Shown: positions 25,747 through 34,133 of the stretch, piece after piece | How the letters are laid out: each line of letters starts with the position of its first letter | Position numbering within the stretch: the first letter of the stretch is position 1 | NCBI RefSeq assembly: GCF_000732925.1 | Contig: NZ_CP008953.1 | Coordinates: forward strand, 3,968,001-4,032,000 | DNA length: 64,000 bases | DNA from: Amycolatopsis japonica | Lineage (GTDB): Bacteria > Actinomycetota > Actinomycetes > Mycobacteriales > Pseudonocardiaceae | Direction: 5' to 3' | The notes under the pieces: model-generated | Told to the model about the DNA's origin: nothing | What the model saw: only the letters and a program-made list of their open reading frames with translations | The model's database searches: none | Made by a program: the position numbers and the translations under genes

Positions 25747-27282
25747 TCAAGGGGTGGGGTCGGACACGGCCAGCTCGATGATCATCGCCAGCCGTTTCGC
25801 GGGCTGGTCGAGGCGCAGTTCGGTCACTTCGGCCATCTTCCGGAGCCGGTAGCGGATCGTGTTGGGGTGCACCTCCAGCCGCTCGGCGGCCTCCGCGAGA
25901 TCCCCCTGCGCCTCGAGCCAGGCGCGCAGCGTCGCGACGTAGCTGGTGGCGTTCGCACTGTCGTGCCGCCGAAGCTCGGTGATCGGGCCGCGGGCGGGCG
26001 CCCGGCCGGACGCGGCCGCCGCCCGCAGTCGTTGCACCAAGATGTCGTCCCAGGCTTCGTCGTAGGCGATCGCGGATTTCGTGCCGGGACGCACGCTGTG
26101 CAGCGCGAGACATTCGTCGGCTTCCAGCCTGCTGGCGGGCAGCTCGGCCGACGTCGCACCCGCCCCGATGCCGGCCAGCATCGTCACCTGCCGGGGCAGC
26201 GCCTCGCGGATCGAACCGACCCACGCCCTGGCCGCTTCGACGTCGTCCCCGGGCAGGACGGTGTAGACGGTGTTGCTGAACAGCGTGCTGCGGCCGGGGC
26301 GTGACCAGCCGAAACCGGTGGTCGCCCGCTCGAACGCGAGCAGCAGCGCGGCATGGCGCTCGTCGCCGATATGGGCCTGCAGCGCGATCACCCGGAACCG
26401 TCCGGGCGGGAGACCGAGCCTGCTGAGCACGGCCGCCGCGTCCGGTGTGCCCTCCACCAGCCGGATCACCAGATCGGATTCGACCTGCCGCTCCAGATCC
26501 GCGCTCGCGCGTGAGCGCAGCAGGTGGAGGCCGACCGTGCGCGAGCTGTCCCGCAGGACCGCGCGCCGGGCGTCGGAGAGCGGACGGTCGCATTCCACCC
26601 AGATCGAACCCAGCAGCTCACGCCCCGCGCGGACCGCGACGACCATGCGTCCGGTCAGCCCGTGTTCGGGATCGGCCTCGACGAACAGCGGCTCGTCGGA
26701 CTCGGCGAGGTGCCGGAACACGCCCCGCCGTTCGAACAGCTCGCGCACCGGCTCCGGGACGAGCCTGCCCAGGATCGTCTCCAGCCGTGCCCGGTCGGCC
26801 AGATGCTGGCGGCTGGAGTAGGCGAGGACGCGGGACAGCCGGTCTTCGATGGTCACCGCGCTGCCGAGCGCGTCCGCCAGGCTGTCGGCGAGCGCGAACA
26901 GGTCGGTCGGCCCGCGGCCCGACTCGGTCTCGCGGCCCTCCAGCACAAGGCCGTACACCACTCCTGCGAGCTGTCCCCAGGACACGTCCGGGTCCACCAG
27001 CAGCACCGCGACGCCGCCGCGTTCCGCCCGTTCGGCCGCCTCGGGATCCGGCGACGAGCCGCGGACCAGGACGACGGAGGCCTGTGCCGCCGCGGCCAGC
27101 TCGACGGCGGCCGTGACCGACTCCGCGCCGACGGCGAGATACACGTCCCCGCGCAGGTCGCGGGGGTCGGCGGCGTCGTGCATGACCACGTCGCGCAAGG
27201 CCACCTCGCGCGACACCGGGCAGCACCACAACCGCGCCCCGTATCCACCGAGGACGTTCACGAGCCGATCCAGCGTCACCAT
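25747..27282 (-). CDS. PucR-family transcriptional regulator
   Basis: 511 residues. An N-terminal PucR-like sensor region (VVMHDAADPRDLRGDVYLAVG), a central GGDEF-like/CdaR region (FRVIALQAHI...TVLPGDD) and the C-terminal helix-turn-helix domain LEAQGDLAEAAERLEVHPNTIRYRLRKMAEVTEL, which is diagnostic. Such proteins usually activate purine, amino-acid or amine catabolism genes. It lies 108 bp upstream of the DadA-like gene in the same orientation, so that gene is the likely target. The next gene upstream is divergent. Confidence 0.87.
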   Translation of the reverse strand: MVTLDRLVNVLGGYGARLWCCPVSREVALRDVVMHDAADPRDLRGDVYLAVGAESVTAAVELAAAAQASVVLVRGSSPDPEAAERAERGGVAVLLVDPDVSWGQLAGVVYGLVLEGRETESGRGPTDLFALADSLADALGSAVTIEDRLSRVLAYSSRQHLADRARLETILGRLVPEPVRELFERRGVFRHLAESDEPLFVEADPEHGLTGRMVVAVRAGRELLGSIWVECDRPLSDARRAVLRDSSRTVGLHLLRSRASADLERQVESDLVIRLVEGTPDAAAVLSRLGLPPGRFRVIALQAHIGDERHAALLLAFERATTGFGWSRPGRSTLFSNTVYTVLPGDDVEAARAWVGSIREALPRQVTMLAGIGAGATSAELPASRLEADECLALHSVRPGTKSAIAYDEAWDDILVQRLRAAAASGRAPARGPITELRRHDSANATSYVATLRAWLEAQGDLAEAAERLEVHPNTIRYRLRKMAEVTELRLDQPAKRLAMIIELAVSDPTP

Positions 27283-27330
27283 GGCCGCGACCCTGCCATC
27301 AAATGGTGCCGAGCACCGGGCGATGACCCG

Positions 27331-27385
27331 TTGACTGTGAGTTTAAGAACCTTTTACACTGCGATCGTTAGGAAACTTACTTAAC
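27331..27385 (+). promoter_or_regulatory. Promoter and palindrome before phosphatase genes
   Basis: TTGACT (27331-27336) and TACACT (27355-27360) are 18 bp apart, a plausible sigma70-type promoter. Immediately downstream, GTTAGGAAACTTACTTAAC (27367-27385) is an imperfect dyad that could be an operator overlapping the start of transcription. It resembles AGGAAA/TTTCCT boxes seen before secreted-enzyme genes in streptomycetes; that link is tentative. Confidence 0.5.
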
Positions 27386-27455
27386 TAAGCGACTCCGGCT
27401 GACAGTCGCCGCCCACCGCCGGTACTCGCCGACTCCGCAACGTCGAGGAGTTCGC

Positions 27456-29024
27456 ATGAAACGGAGAACACCCCTGGCCGGTGTCGCGGTGGCGACCCTG
27501 GCCCTGCTGGGGCAGACCTTGATTTCGTCGGGTACCACCGCGCAAGCGGAATCCCTGCTGTCAGCGGGCAAGCCGACGACCACGTCGTCGGTCGAGGCCG
27601 CCGAATTCGGTGGTGGCAACGCGGTCGACGGCAGCACCACGACCAGATGGGCCAGCGAGGAAGGAGTCGATCCGCAATGGATCGCCGTCGACCTCGGCGG
27701 GACCTCGACCGTCACCAAGGTCAAACTGAACTGGGAAGCCGCCTACGCCAAGACCTACAAGATCCAGGGCTCGGCCGACGGCCGGACCTGGACCGACATC
27801 AAGTCGGTCACCGGCGGCAACGGCGCCATCGACGAACACCTGGGCCTCAACGCGTCCGCGCGCCACATCCGTATCCACGGCACGGCCAGGGGAACGTCGT
27901 ACGGCTATTCGTTGTGGGAGCTGGAAGTCTACGGTGACCGCTCCGGCAGCGGAGACACGCAGGCACCGACGGCGCCGACCGGTCTCGCCGCGACGGGCAC
28001 CACCACCAACAGCGTCTCACTCGGCTGGACCGCGTCCACCGACAACGTCGGGGTCACCGAGTACGAGGTGCTCCGCGACGGGAACGTCGTCGGAACCACG
28101 GCGACGACCACCTACACCGACTCCGGGCTGGCGTCCGGAGCGGAGTTCGGCTACTCGGTGCGGGCACGGGACGCGGCCGGGAACGTCTCCGCGGCGAGTT
28201 CGGTGGTCAAGGCCTCCACCCAGCCCGGCGGAACCGGTCCCATCACCATCGCGGTCGGGGGTGACATCGCCAACCCCGAGCTCTTCTCGACGCATCAGGC
28301 GACCGCGAACCAGGTCGCCAGGATGAACCCGCAGTACGTGCTGACCGTCGGGGACAACCAGTACCACAAGGGCACCATTTCCGAGTATCGCGCCCATTAC
28401 GACAAGACATGGGGCAAGTTCAAGAGCATCACCAAGCCCACGACGGGCAACCACGAATGGGACGACCAGCTCAGGGGGTACAAGGAGTACTTCGGCGCGA
28501 TCGCGTACCCGAAGGGCTTGCCGTACTACAGCTACGACATCGGCGAGTTCCACTTCGTCGCGATGGACTCGAACCCGATCTACGGCGGCGGCGGTTCCGA
28601 GCAGGTGGCCTGGCTGCGCGACGACCTGGCGAAGAACACCAAGGCCTGCGTCATCGGGTACTGGCACCACCCGCGGTTCAACTCGGGCGAATACGGCGAC
28701 AAGAAGCAGATCGCGCCGTTGTGGAACGAGCTGGCCAAGGTGAAGGCGGACATGGTGATGTCCGGGCACGACCATCACTACGAGCGGACGAAGCCGCTGG
28801 ACGTCAACGGGCACGTCGACGAGGCCAACGGCGTGCGTTCGGTCATCACCGGTATCGGCGGGGACTACCTCTACACGAACTACAAGGAACGTGAAGGGGT
28901 GGAGAAGATCTTCGCCAAGCACGGCGTCATGAAGCTGATGCTGAACGGGAAGTCCTACTCCTGGGAGATCGTCGACACCAACGGGAACGTGCTCGACAAG
29001 GCGGGTCCGTACACCTGCCGCTGA
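27456..29024 (+). CDS. Secreted metallophosphatase with F5/8C and FN3 domains, copy 1
   Basis: 522 residues. A signal peptide (MKRRTPLAG...TAQAES), an F5/8 type C (discoidin, CBM32-like) domain at ~33-160 ending SLWELEVYG, a fibronectin type III domain at ~167-255, and a calcineurin-like phosphoesterase at ~262-522. Metal ligands: GGDIANPE, VGDNQY, TGNHEWDD, YWHHPRF and SGHDHHYERT. This is a purple-acid-phosphatase-like exoenzyme, probably bound to polysaccharide by its N-terminal domain. A paralogue of identical length follows directly. Possibly regulated through the palindrome at 27367. Confidence 0.9.
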   Translation: MKRRTPLAGVAVATLALLGQTLISSGTTAQAESLLSAGKPTTTSSVEAAEFGGGNAVDGSTTTRWASEEGVDPQWIAVDLGGTSTVTKVKLNWEAAYAKTYKIQGSADGRTWTDIKSVTGGNGAIDEHLGLNASARHIRIHGTARGTSYGYSLWELEVYGDRSGSGDTQAPTAPTGLAATGTTTNSVSLGWTASTDNVGVTEYEVLRDGNVVGTTATTTYTDSGLASGAEFGYSVRARDAAGNVSAASSVVKASTQPGGTGPITIAVGGDIANPELFSTHQATANQVARMNPQYVLTVGDNQYHKGTISEYRAHYDKTWGKFKSITKPTTGNHEWDDQLRGYKEYFGAIAYPKGLPYYSYDIGEFHFVAMDSNPIYGGGGSEQVAWLRDDLAKNTKACVIGYWHHPRFNSGEYGDKKQIAPLWNELAKVKADMVMSGHDHHYERTKPLDVNGHVDEANGVRSVITGIGGDYLYTNYKEREGVEKIFAKHGVMKLMLNGKSYSWEIVDTNGNVLDKAGPYTCR

Positions 29025-29030
29025 CAGCCG

Positions 29031-29060
29031 GGGTCCGGTGCCGTCCGCGGCACCGGACCC
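29031..29060. terminator. Hairpin between duplicated phosphatase genes
   Basis: Perfect 13-bp arms GGGTCCGGTGCCG (29031-29043) and 29048-29060 around 4 nt, beginning 7 bp after the stop. Terminator or attenuator between the tandem genes. Confidence 0.7.
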
Positions 29061-29102
29061 GGTCCGTGGTTCACGACGACGTAAGCACCTCCAGGAGTAC
29101 AG

Positions 29103-30671
29103 GTGAATCGAATGGTGAAGCCGGGCACCGCCGCGATCGCGGCGATCGTCCTGCTCGCTCAGCCCGTGATCGCTTCCAGCGCCACGGCCGGACCGGTGGA
29201 ATCACTGCTGTCGGTCAACAAACGGACCACGACGTCCACCGTCGAGAACGAGAGTTTCAGCGGTGCTCTCGCCGTCGACGGCGATTCGACGACCCGCTGG
29301 GCGAGCCTGGAAGGCGATCCACAGTGGATCGCCGTAGACCTCGGCGGCCCGGCGGACATCAGCCGGATCAAGGTCTTCTGGGAATCGGCCCACGCGAAGG
29401 ACTACCAGGTCCAGGCGTCCGACGACGGCCAGAACTGGCGTGACGTGAAGACCGTGGTGGGGAGCGACGGCGGACTCGACGAGTTCACCGGTCTGAACAC
29501 TTCCGCCCGGCACGTCCGGATCTTCGGCACGGCACGGGCGACCGTTTACGGGTACTCGCTGTGGGAACTGGAGGTCTACGGCGTCCGGACCGGCGACGGC
29601 GACATCCAGCCGCCGTCGGTGCCGTCCGGGCTCCGGCAGGCGTCGTCCACCACCGAGAGCATCACGCTCGGCTGGAACCCGGCGAGCGACGACGTCGGGG
29701 TCGTCGAGTACGAGATCCTGCGCAACGGCAACGTGATCGGCAGGTCCGCGACGACGTCCTACACCGACACGTCGCTGGCTTCGGGCTTCGACTTCCAGTA
29801 CGCGGTGCGGGCACGGGACGCGGCCGGGAACCTGTCCGGGTCGACCGCGCCGGTGAAGGCGTCCACCCGGTCGACCCCGTCCGACGGTATCGTCATCGCG
29901 CTCGCCGGCGACATCGCCAAACCGGAGCTGCCTTCCGAGCACCAGCAGACCGCGGAACTCGTCGCGAAGATCAAGCCTCGATACGTGCTGACGGTCGGAG
30001 ACAACCAGTACGTCGACGGCACCATCGAAGAATTCCGTTCGTACTACGACAAGACGTGGGGCAAGTTCAAGAAGATCACCAAACCCACGCCGGGCAACCA
30101 CGAGTGGAACAACGAGCTGGCGGGGTACAAACAGTACTTCGGCAAGATCGCGACGCCGAAGGGCAAGCCGTACTACAGCTTCGACGTCGGAGCCTTCCAT
30201 TTCGTCGCGCTCGATTCGGACCCGGTGTACAACGGCGGCGGCGCCGAGCAGGTCGCGTGGCTGCGCAAGGACCTCGCGAAGACGAAGAAGTCCTGTATCG
30301 CCGGCTACTGGCACCACCCGCGCTTCAACTCGGGGAATTCCGGTGACGCGAAGAGCGTGGCGCCGTTGTGGAACGAGCTTGCCAGGGCGAAGGCGGACGT
30401 CGTGTTCGCCGGGCACGACCACCATTACGAGCGAACGAAGCCACTGGACGTCAACGGGCACGTCGACGAGGCCAACGGCGTGCGTTCGGTCATCGCCGGT
30501 ATCGGCGGCGACAGCCTGTACCTCGATTACAAAGCCCGCGAAGGCGTCGAGAAGGTCCTGGGCAAGCACGGGGTGATGAAGCTGGTCCTCAAGGGAAAGA
30601 CCTATTCCTGGGAGATCATCGGCACCAACGGCGAACTGCTCGACAAAGCAGGCCCGTACCACTGCCGGTGA
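29103..30671 (+). CDS. Secreted metallophosphatase with F5/8C and FN3 domains, copy 2
   Basis: 522 residues, start GTG at 29103 with AGGAG 5 nt upstream. It repeats the domain order of the preceding gene: signal peptide, discoidin-like domain ending SLWELEVYG, FN3 domain, and a phosphoesterase with LAGDIAKPE, VGDNQY, PGNHEWNN, YWHHPRF and AGHDHHYERT. All metal ligands are kept. Long stretches near the C-terminus are nearly identical to copy 1 (RTKPLDVNGHVDEANGVRSV), while the discoidin and FN3 parts have diverged more, suggesting an old duplication with changed binding or substrate. A membrane-anchored propeller gene follows 16 bp later. Confidence 0.9.
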   Translation: MNRMVKPGTAAIAAIVLLAQPVIASSATAGPVESLLSVNKRTTTSTVENESFSGALAVDGDSTTRWASLEGDPQWIAVDLGGPADISRIKVFWESAHAKDYQVQASDDGQNWRDVKTVVGSDGGLDEFTGLNTSARHVRIFGTARATVYGYSLWELEVYGVRTGDGDIQPPSVPSGLRQASSTTESITLGWNPASDDVGVVEYEILRNGNVIGRSATTSYTDTSLASGFDFQYAVRARDAAGNLSGSTAPVKASTRSTPSDGIVIALAGDIAKPELPSEHQQTAELVAKIKPRYVLTVGDNQYVDGTIEEFRSYYDKTWGKFKKITKPTPGNHEWNNELAGYKQYFGKIATPKGKPYYSFDVGAFHFVALDSDPVYNGGGAEQVAWLRKDLAKTKKSCIAGYWHHPRFNSGNSGDAKSVAPLWNELARAKADVVFAGHDHHYERTKPLDVNGHVDEANGVRSVIAGIGGDSLYLDYKAREGVEKVLGKHGVMKLVLKGKTYSWEIIGTNGELLDKAGPYHCR

Positions 30672-30687
30672 CGGGGAAGGAGACGGG

Positions 30688-31731
30688 ATGAAGCTTCCGG
30701 TGAAGTTCGTCGTCGCGCTGGCGGGTGTCGCCGCTCTCGCCGCCGCCTCGGTGGTGTACGTGGTGCAGGCCAAGGCGAAGAGCCCCGAGCGACAGACGGC
30801 CGACGCGACGGTCGCGGTGGATTCCGCGGGGCAGGTCGGACTGGGGGAGCAGGGCAGACTGCTGTTCCGCAACGGCGCTTCGGGGCCGGGGTACGGCAAC
30901 GTCGCCTCGGTCCCCGTCTCCGATCCCGGAGGGCCGCGACGGATCAGCTCGCTCACGTGCGAACGGTTCTACACCGTGGCGAACGGTGGCCTGTGCCTGG
31001 CGAAGGACTCCACGCCGATGGCGGGTGCGGTCGCCCGGTTCGTCGATGCCGCGCTCGGCGAGGTCAAACGAGTCGACGTCCCCGGAATCCCCAACCGCGC
31101 GAAGCTCTCACCCGGCGGCCGGATGGGGAGCTGGACCACCTTCGTCACCGGTGACTCCTACTCGACGCCCGGCACCTTCTCGACGCGCACGGCCATCATG
31201 GATCGCGAGCTGAACGAACTGTCGAGCAACATCGAGGGCATCCCGTTGCGGATCGGGGACGTGCCCCATCGTGGCGAGGACGTCAACTACTGGGGCGTCA
31301 CGTTCGCCGCGGACGAGCGGACGTTCTATGCCACGGTCGCCACCGGCGGGCGGACTTATCTGGTGCAGGGCGACAACACGGCGTGGAACGCCCGCACGCT
31401 GCGGGAGAACGCGGAATGTCCTTCGCTGTCGCCGGACGGGAAGAAGCTCGCGTTCAAGAAGCGGGTGGTGGAGGGCGACGTCAACCCGTGGCGGGAACAC
31501 GTGCTGGATCTGGCCACGATGCGTGAGACCCCGCTGGCGGAAACGCGCAGTGTGGACGACCAGGTGGTGTGGCTCGACAACGACACGATCGGGTACAGCC
31601 TGCCGCGCGGGAACGGGAAGGAAAGCGACATCTGGGCCGTGCCCGCGGACGGCAGTGGCGCGGCGCGGCTGCTGGTTCCGCTCGCGTCGTCGCCGTCGGT
31701 CACGGGTGGTCTCGGCAAGTCCTCGTCGTGA
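30688..31731 (+). CDS. Membrane-anchored TolB-like beta-propeller protein
   Basis: 347 residues. The N-terminus (KFVVALAGVAALAAASVVYVVQA) is a signal anchor; the rest is extracellular and has propeller-type motifs such as ECPSLSPDGKKLAFKKR and DDQVVWLDNDTIGYSLPRGNGKESDIWAVPADG, as in TolB/WD40-like domains. It starts 16 bp after copy 2 of the phosphatase with GGGGAAGGAG upstream, so it is probably in the same transcript. No enzymatic motif. A role as a surface partner of the phosphatases is inference. Confidence 0.78.
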   Translation: MKLPVKFVVALAGVAALAAASVVYVVQAKAKSPERQTADATVAVDSAGQVGLGEQGRLLFRNGASGPGYGNVASVPVSDPGGPRRISSLTCERFYTVANGGLCLAKDSTPMAGAVARFVDAALGEVKRVDVPGIPNRAKLSPGGRMGSWTTFVTGDSYSTPGTFSTRTAIMDRELNELSSNIEGIPLRIGDVPHRGEDVNYWGVTFAADERTFYATVATGGRTYLVQGDNTAWNARTLRENAECPSLSPDGKKLAFKKRVVEGDVNPWREHVLDLATMRETPLAETRSVDDQVVWLDNDTIGYSLPRGNGKESDIWAVPADGSGAARLLVPLASSPSVTGGLGKSSS

Positions 31732-31733
31732 CT

Positions 31734-31983
31734 TATCGAGGGGTAAGTCAAATGTGGCGTGGCCGGGTCCCGTCACGAGTCGTCCGCCTGGACACGCGTG
31801 TCGTCCGTCTGATCACGTGTGTTGTCCCTGTGGTCACGCGAAACCGCCCGGCTGCGGGTAGCTGAGACACGGTCGGTTCTATCGACCAGCACGACGCGAA
31901 GGGGCCCATCACCACATCGGACGCAGCGAAAGCCCCCTTCAGCCCATCTGCCGACCACGCCACCTTCGCCTTACCCCTCGATA
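31734..31983. repeat. Nested-palindrome repeat element, copy 2
   Basis: Arms 31734-31762 and 31955-31983 are inverted over 29 bp with a few mismatches; the outer TATCGAGGGGTAAG matches CTTACCCCTCGATA exactly. The outer end resembles that of the element at 11939-12119 (TAT-GA-GGGTAAG-CAAA-GTGGCG). The interior contains the 21-bp tandem repeats at 31777-31837 and an AAGCCCCCTTC segment. No gene lies in it. Confidence 0.65.
31777..31837. repeat. Three-unit ~21-bp tandem repeat
   Basis: Units 31777-31795, 31796-31816 and 31817-31837 follow the pattern GYGTGTCGTCC-N5-TCAC. The same unit occurs three times at 57361-57422. Degenerate, short and without spacers, so not a CRISPR array. Confidence 0.6.
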
Positions 31984-31993
31984 GATTGGTTTG

Positions 31994-32757
31994 GTGGAAA
32001 ACGACTATGACACCTTCGCCGAGGCGTATGCGGCCGAGAACGAAACCAGCCTGATCAACGCGTACTACACGCGGCCCGCCATCCTCGATCTGGCCGGCGA
32101 CGTGACCGGCAGGCGGATCCTCGACGCGGGGTGCGGGGCGGGTCCTCTTTTCGAGGCGCTGCGCGATCGGGGCGCCATCGTGACCGGGCCAGCTCCAGCA
32201 CCAAAATGCTGGAGCTGGCCCGGAAACGCCTCGGTGACGACGCGGCATTGCGGATCGCCGACATCGGTGAGCCGCTGCCCTATTCCGACAGTGCCTTCGA
32301 CGACGTCATCGCCGCCCTCGTCCTGCACTACCTCGAAGACTGGACTGCACCGCTGGCCGAGATCCGGCGTGTGCTGAAACCCGGCGGCAGGCTGATCATG
32401 GCCGTCAACCACCCGATCATCTTCAAGCTGGTCCACCCCGAGGGCGACTACTTCAAGACCGTCAAGTGGTCGGACGAGTACACCTTCAGCGGCCAGAAAG
32501 CCGTTCTGACGTACTGGCATCGGCCCCTGCACGCGATGACCGACGCCTTCACCGCGGCGGGTTTCCGGACGTCCGTCGTCAGCGAGCCCCACCCGGCGCC
32601 GGGCGCGCGAGAGCGTTTCCCGGAAGAGCTCGCGGGCAAGACCGCCTTCCTGAGCTTCCTGTTCTTCGTCCTCGAGGCGGATCAGGAGCCGGGGTGCCAG
32701 GCGTCGGCGACCAGGTCGACCGCACTGCGGGCAGGGTCGCGGGCCGCGTGGTCGTAA
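31994..32757 (+). pseudogene. Class I SAM methyltransferase broken by a frameshift
   Basis: The first part, from a GTG at 31994, encodes NDYDTFAEAYAAENE...RRILDAGCGAGPLFEALRDRGAIVTG, the SAM-binding start of a UbiE/Methyltransf_11 protein. After VTG (32188) the frame is lost; the continuation SSSTKMLELARKRLGDD..LPYSDSAFDDVIAALVLHYLEDW lies in the +2 frame from 32191. Only 2 nt separate the two in-frame halves, so about one base modulo three is missing, and the break falls exactly in a 17-bp perfect palindrome. The 3' end overlaps the convergent recombinase gene. TAGATT at 31983-31988 would give a leaderless start. Sequencing error or a recoding event are alternatives. Confidence 0.75.
32184..32223. 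repeat. 17-bp perfect palindrome at the frameshift
   Basis: Arms CCGGGCCAGCTCCAGCA (32184-32200) and 32207-32223 are exact reverse complements with a 6-nt loop. The left arm spans the point where the methyltransferase frame breaks; the right arm encodes MLELAR. Confidence 0.8.
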
Positions 32758-33929
32758 ACCGCGCTGGTGGTGTCGATACTGGCGTGCCCGACGTCGGCCT
32801 GGACATATTCCAGAGACGCACCCGCCTCCACCGCCGCGGTCACGTAGAAATGCCGCAGCGCGTGCGGATGCATCACTTCGGCGACACCGGCCAGCTCCGG
32901 GCCCGCGGCCGCGGCGACCCGGCGTAGCAGCTGCCAGATCGCCTGCCGGGCGAAACGACGTCCGCCTCGGGTCACCAGCAGCGGCCGGTCGCCGCCACGA
33001 CCGGCCCGGCCGACCCCCGCCACGATCGCGGTTCCCGCGCCGTCGCCACGCAAATTCGCGTATTCCAGCACCGCGTTCTCGGCAGGGACACTCAGGTACA
33101 CGACACGGACCTTCCCGCCCTTGCCTCGCACCCGTAGCGCCCGCCGCCCCCGCGTGACGTGCAGATCCGCCTCGTCGAGCCCGCACAGCTCGCTCACCCG
33201 CAACCCCAGGGTGAAGAGGGAGACGATCGCGACCGCGCGGGCGACATCGCACGCGCCGGCACCACGCCGCGGCGCACCCGCCGCCCGGTGCAGCGCCGCG
33301 ACCTGCCGTGAGGTCAGCGTGATCGTCGCGGATGTGCTCGCCGCGGCCGCGGTCAGCCCGAGCCGACGGCGATCCAGTGCCGCGGGGTTCGCCGCCACGA
33401 GTCCCGCGTCGGCCAGGAACGCGTACAGGGTCTTCACCGTGGCGAGCATCCGGTCGCGCGTCGACGGCGCGGCGCCCGCCTCGTCCAGTTCTCCCAGCCA
33501 GGCCTTCACGTGCGCCGACGTCGCCGCCGTCGGGTCGATACCGCGCGTGGCGCACCAGCGCAGCCAATGCCAGGACCGCAATCTGCCGCGACCCGCCGGT
33601 GGAGGCCCCGTCCGCCCGGACGCGGGCGCGGTGAGCACGGCGTCGGCGTAAGCCGCCACCGCGGCGCTCCATCGAGCGTCGCTCGGAGTGCCGGTCGGTG
33701 TCCAAGCCGCGGCGATGTCGGCCGCGCTGACCGGCAGCCCGAGTCCTTCGGCGTAGGTGCGGCGGGTCTGGCGGTTGCCGTAGCCGGTGAGCCAGTCGGT
33801 GATTCCCGACAGCAGCCCCGCCGGATCCGCCAGTCCCGGCCAGACCTCGTCGGTGAGTGCGCCGGCGGGGGATAGCCCGGTCCTGGCGACGCTGTCGTCC
33901 TGCGCCACACCAGTCACGATCATCGGCAC
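32682..33929 (-). CDS. Tyrosine recombinase/integrase
   Basis: 415 residues. The N-terminal SAM-like core-binding domain runs to ~190 (SWHWLRWCATRGIDPT...VKAWLGEL). The catalytic domain carries the full set: Arg in FTLGLRVSELCGL, Lys in VRGKGGKVRVVYL, H-x-x-R in HPHALRHFYVTAA, His in VGHASIDTTSAVYDHA and the nucleophile Tyr in VYDHA. It resembles XerC/D-like chromosomal recombinases more than phage integrases. It is divergent from the coiled-coil protein gene at 34134, with an AT-rich palindromic spacer between them. No att direct repeats were found. The 3' end overlaps the broken methyltransferase. Confidence 0.9.
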   Translation of the reverse strand: MPMIVTGVAQDDSVARTGLSPAGALTDEVWPGLADPAGLLSGITDWLTGYGNRQTRRTYAEGLGLPVSAADIAAAWTPTGTPSDARWSAAVAAYADAVLTAPASGRTGPPPAGRGRLRSWHWLRWCATRGIDPTAATSAHVKAWLGELDEAGAAPSTRDRMLATVKTLYAFLADAGLVAANPAALDRRRLGLTAAAASTSATITLTSRQVAALHRAAGAPRRGAGACDVARAVAIVSLFTLGLRVSELCGLDEADLHVTRGRRALRVRGKGGKVRVVYLSVPAENAVLEYANLRGDGAGTAIVAGVGRAGRGGDRPLLVTRGGRRFARQAIWQLLRRVAAAAGPELAGVAEVMHPHALRHFYVTAAVEAGASLEYVQADVGHASIDTTSAVYDHAARDPARSAVDLVADAWHPGS

Positions 33930-34033
33930 ACCGTATCGGCGTTGATCGCTTGCCCAGTTTTCGGCAGCCCCTCAGACGCCCCGATTCTTCGTCTCCGGAC
34001 GCTCACACCTCCAGATCCGACCTCCGCGAACCA

Positions 34034-34105
34034 CTTAGCTACAAAATGTATCTTCTGTAGCTAAGTTAGGTTGTAGTTGTAGTTACCTATACCTCAGTTA
34101 TAGGT
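34034..34105. promoter_or_regulatory. AT-rich spacer with two inverted repeats
   Basis: In the 204-bp space between the recombinase and coiled-coil genes the DNA turns AT-rich. CTTAGCTACA (34034-34043) is inverted as TGTAGCTAAG (34056-34065), and ACCTATA (34085-34091) as TATAGGT (34099-34105), with TTGTAG repeats between them. It could be the operator/promoter of the pair, a recombination site, or a binding site for the coiled-coil protein. Confidence 0.6.
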
Positions 34106-34133
34106 TATGCAACCAACAAGGTAAGCTCCGGAC

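Noticed and set aside
31777..31837. CRISPR array
   Set aside because: Repeats are 21-bp, degenerate, without spacers and without cas genes.
32682..33929. Prophage or integrative element around the recombinase
   Set aside because: No att repeats, tRNA, excisionase, replication or phage structural genes are nearby.
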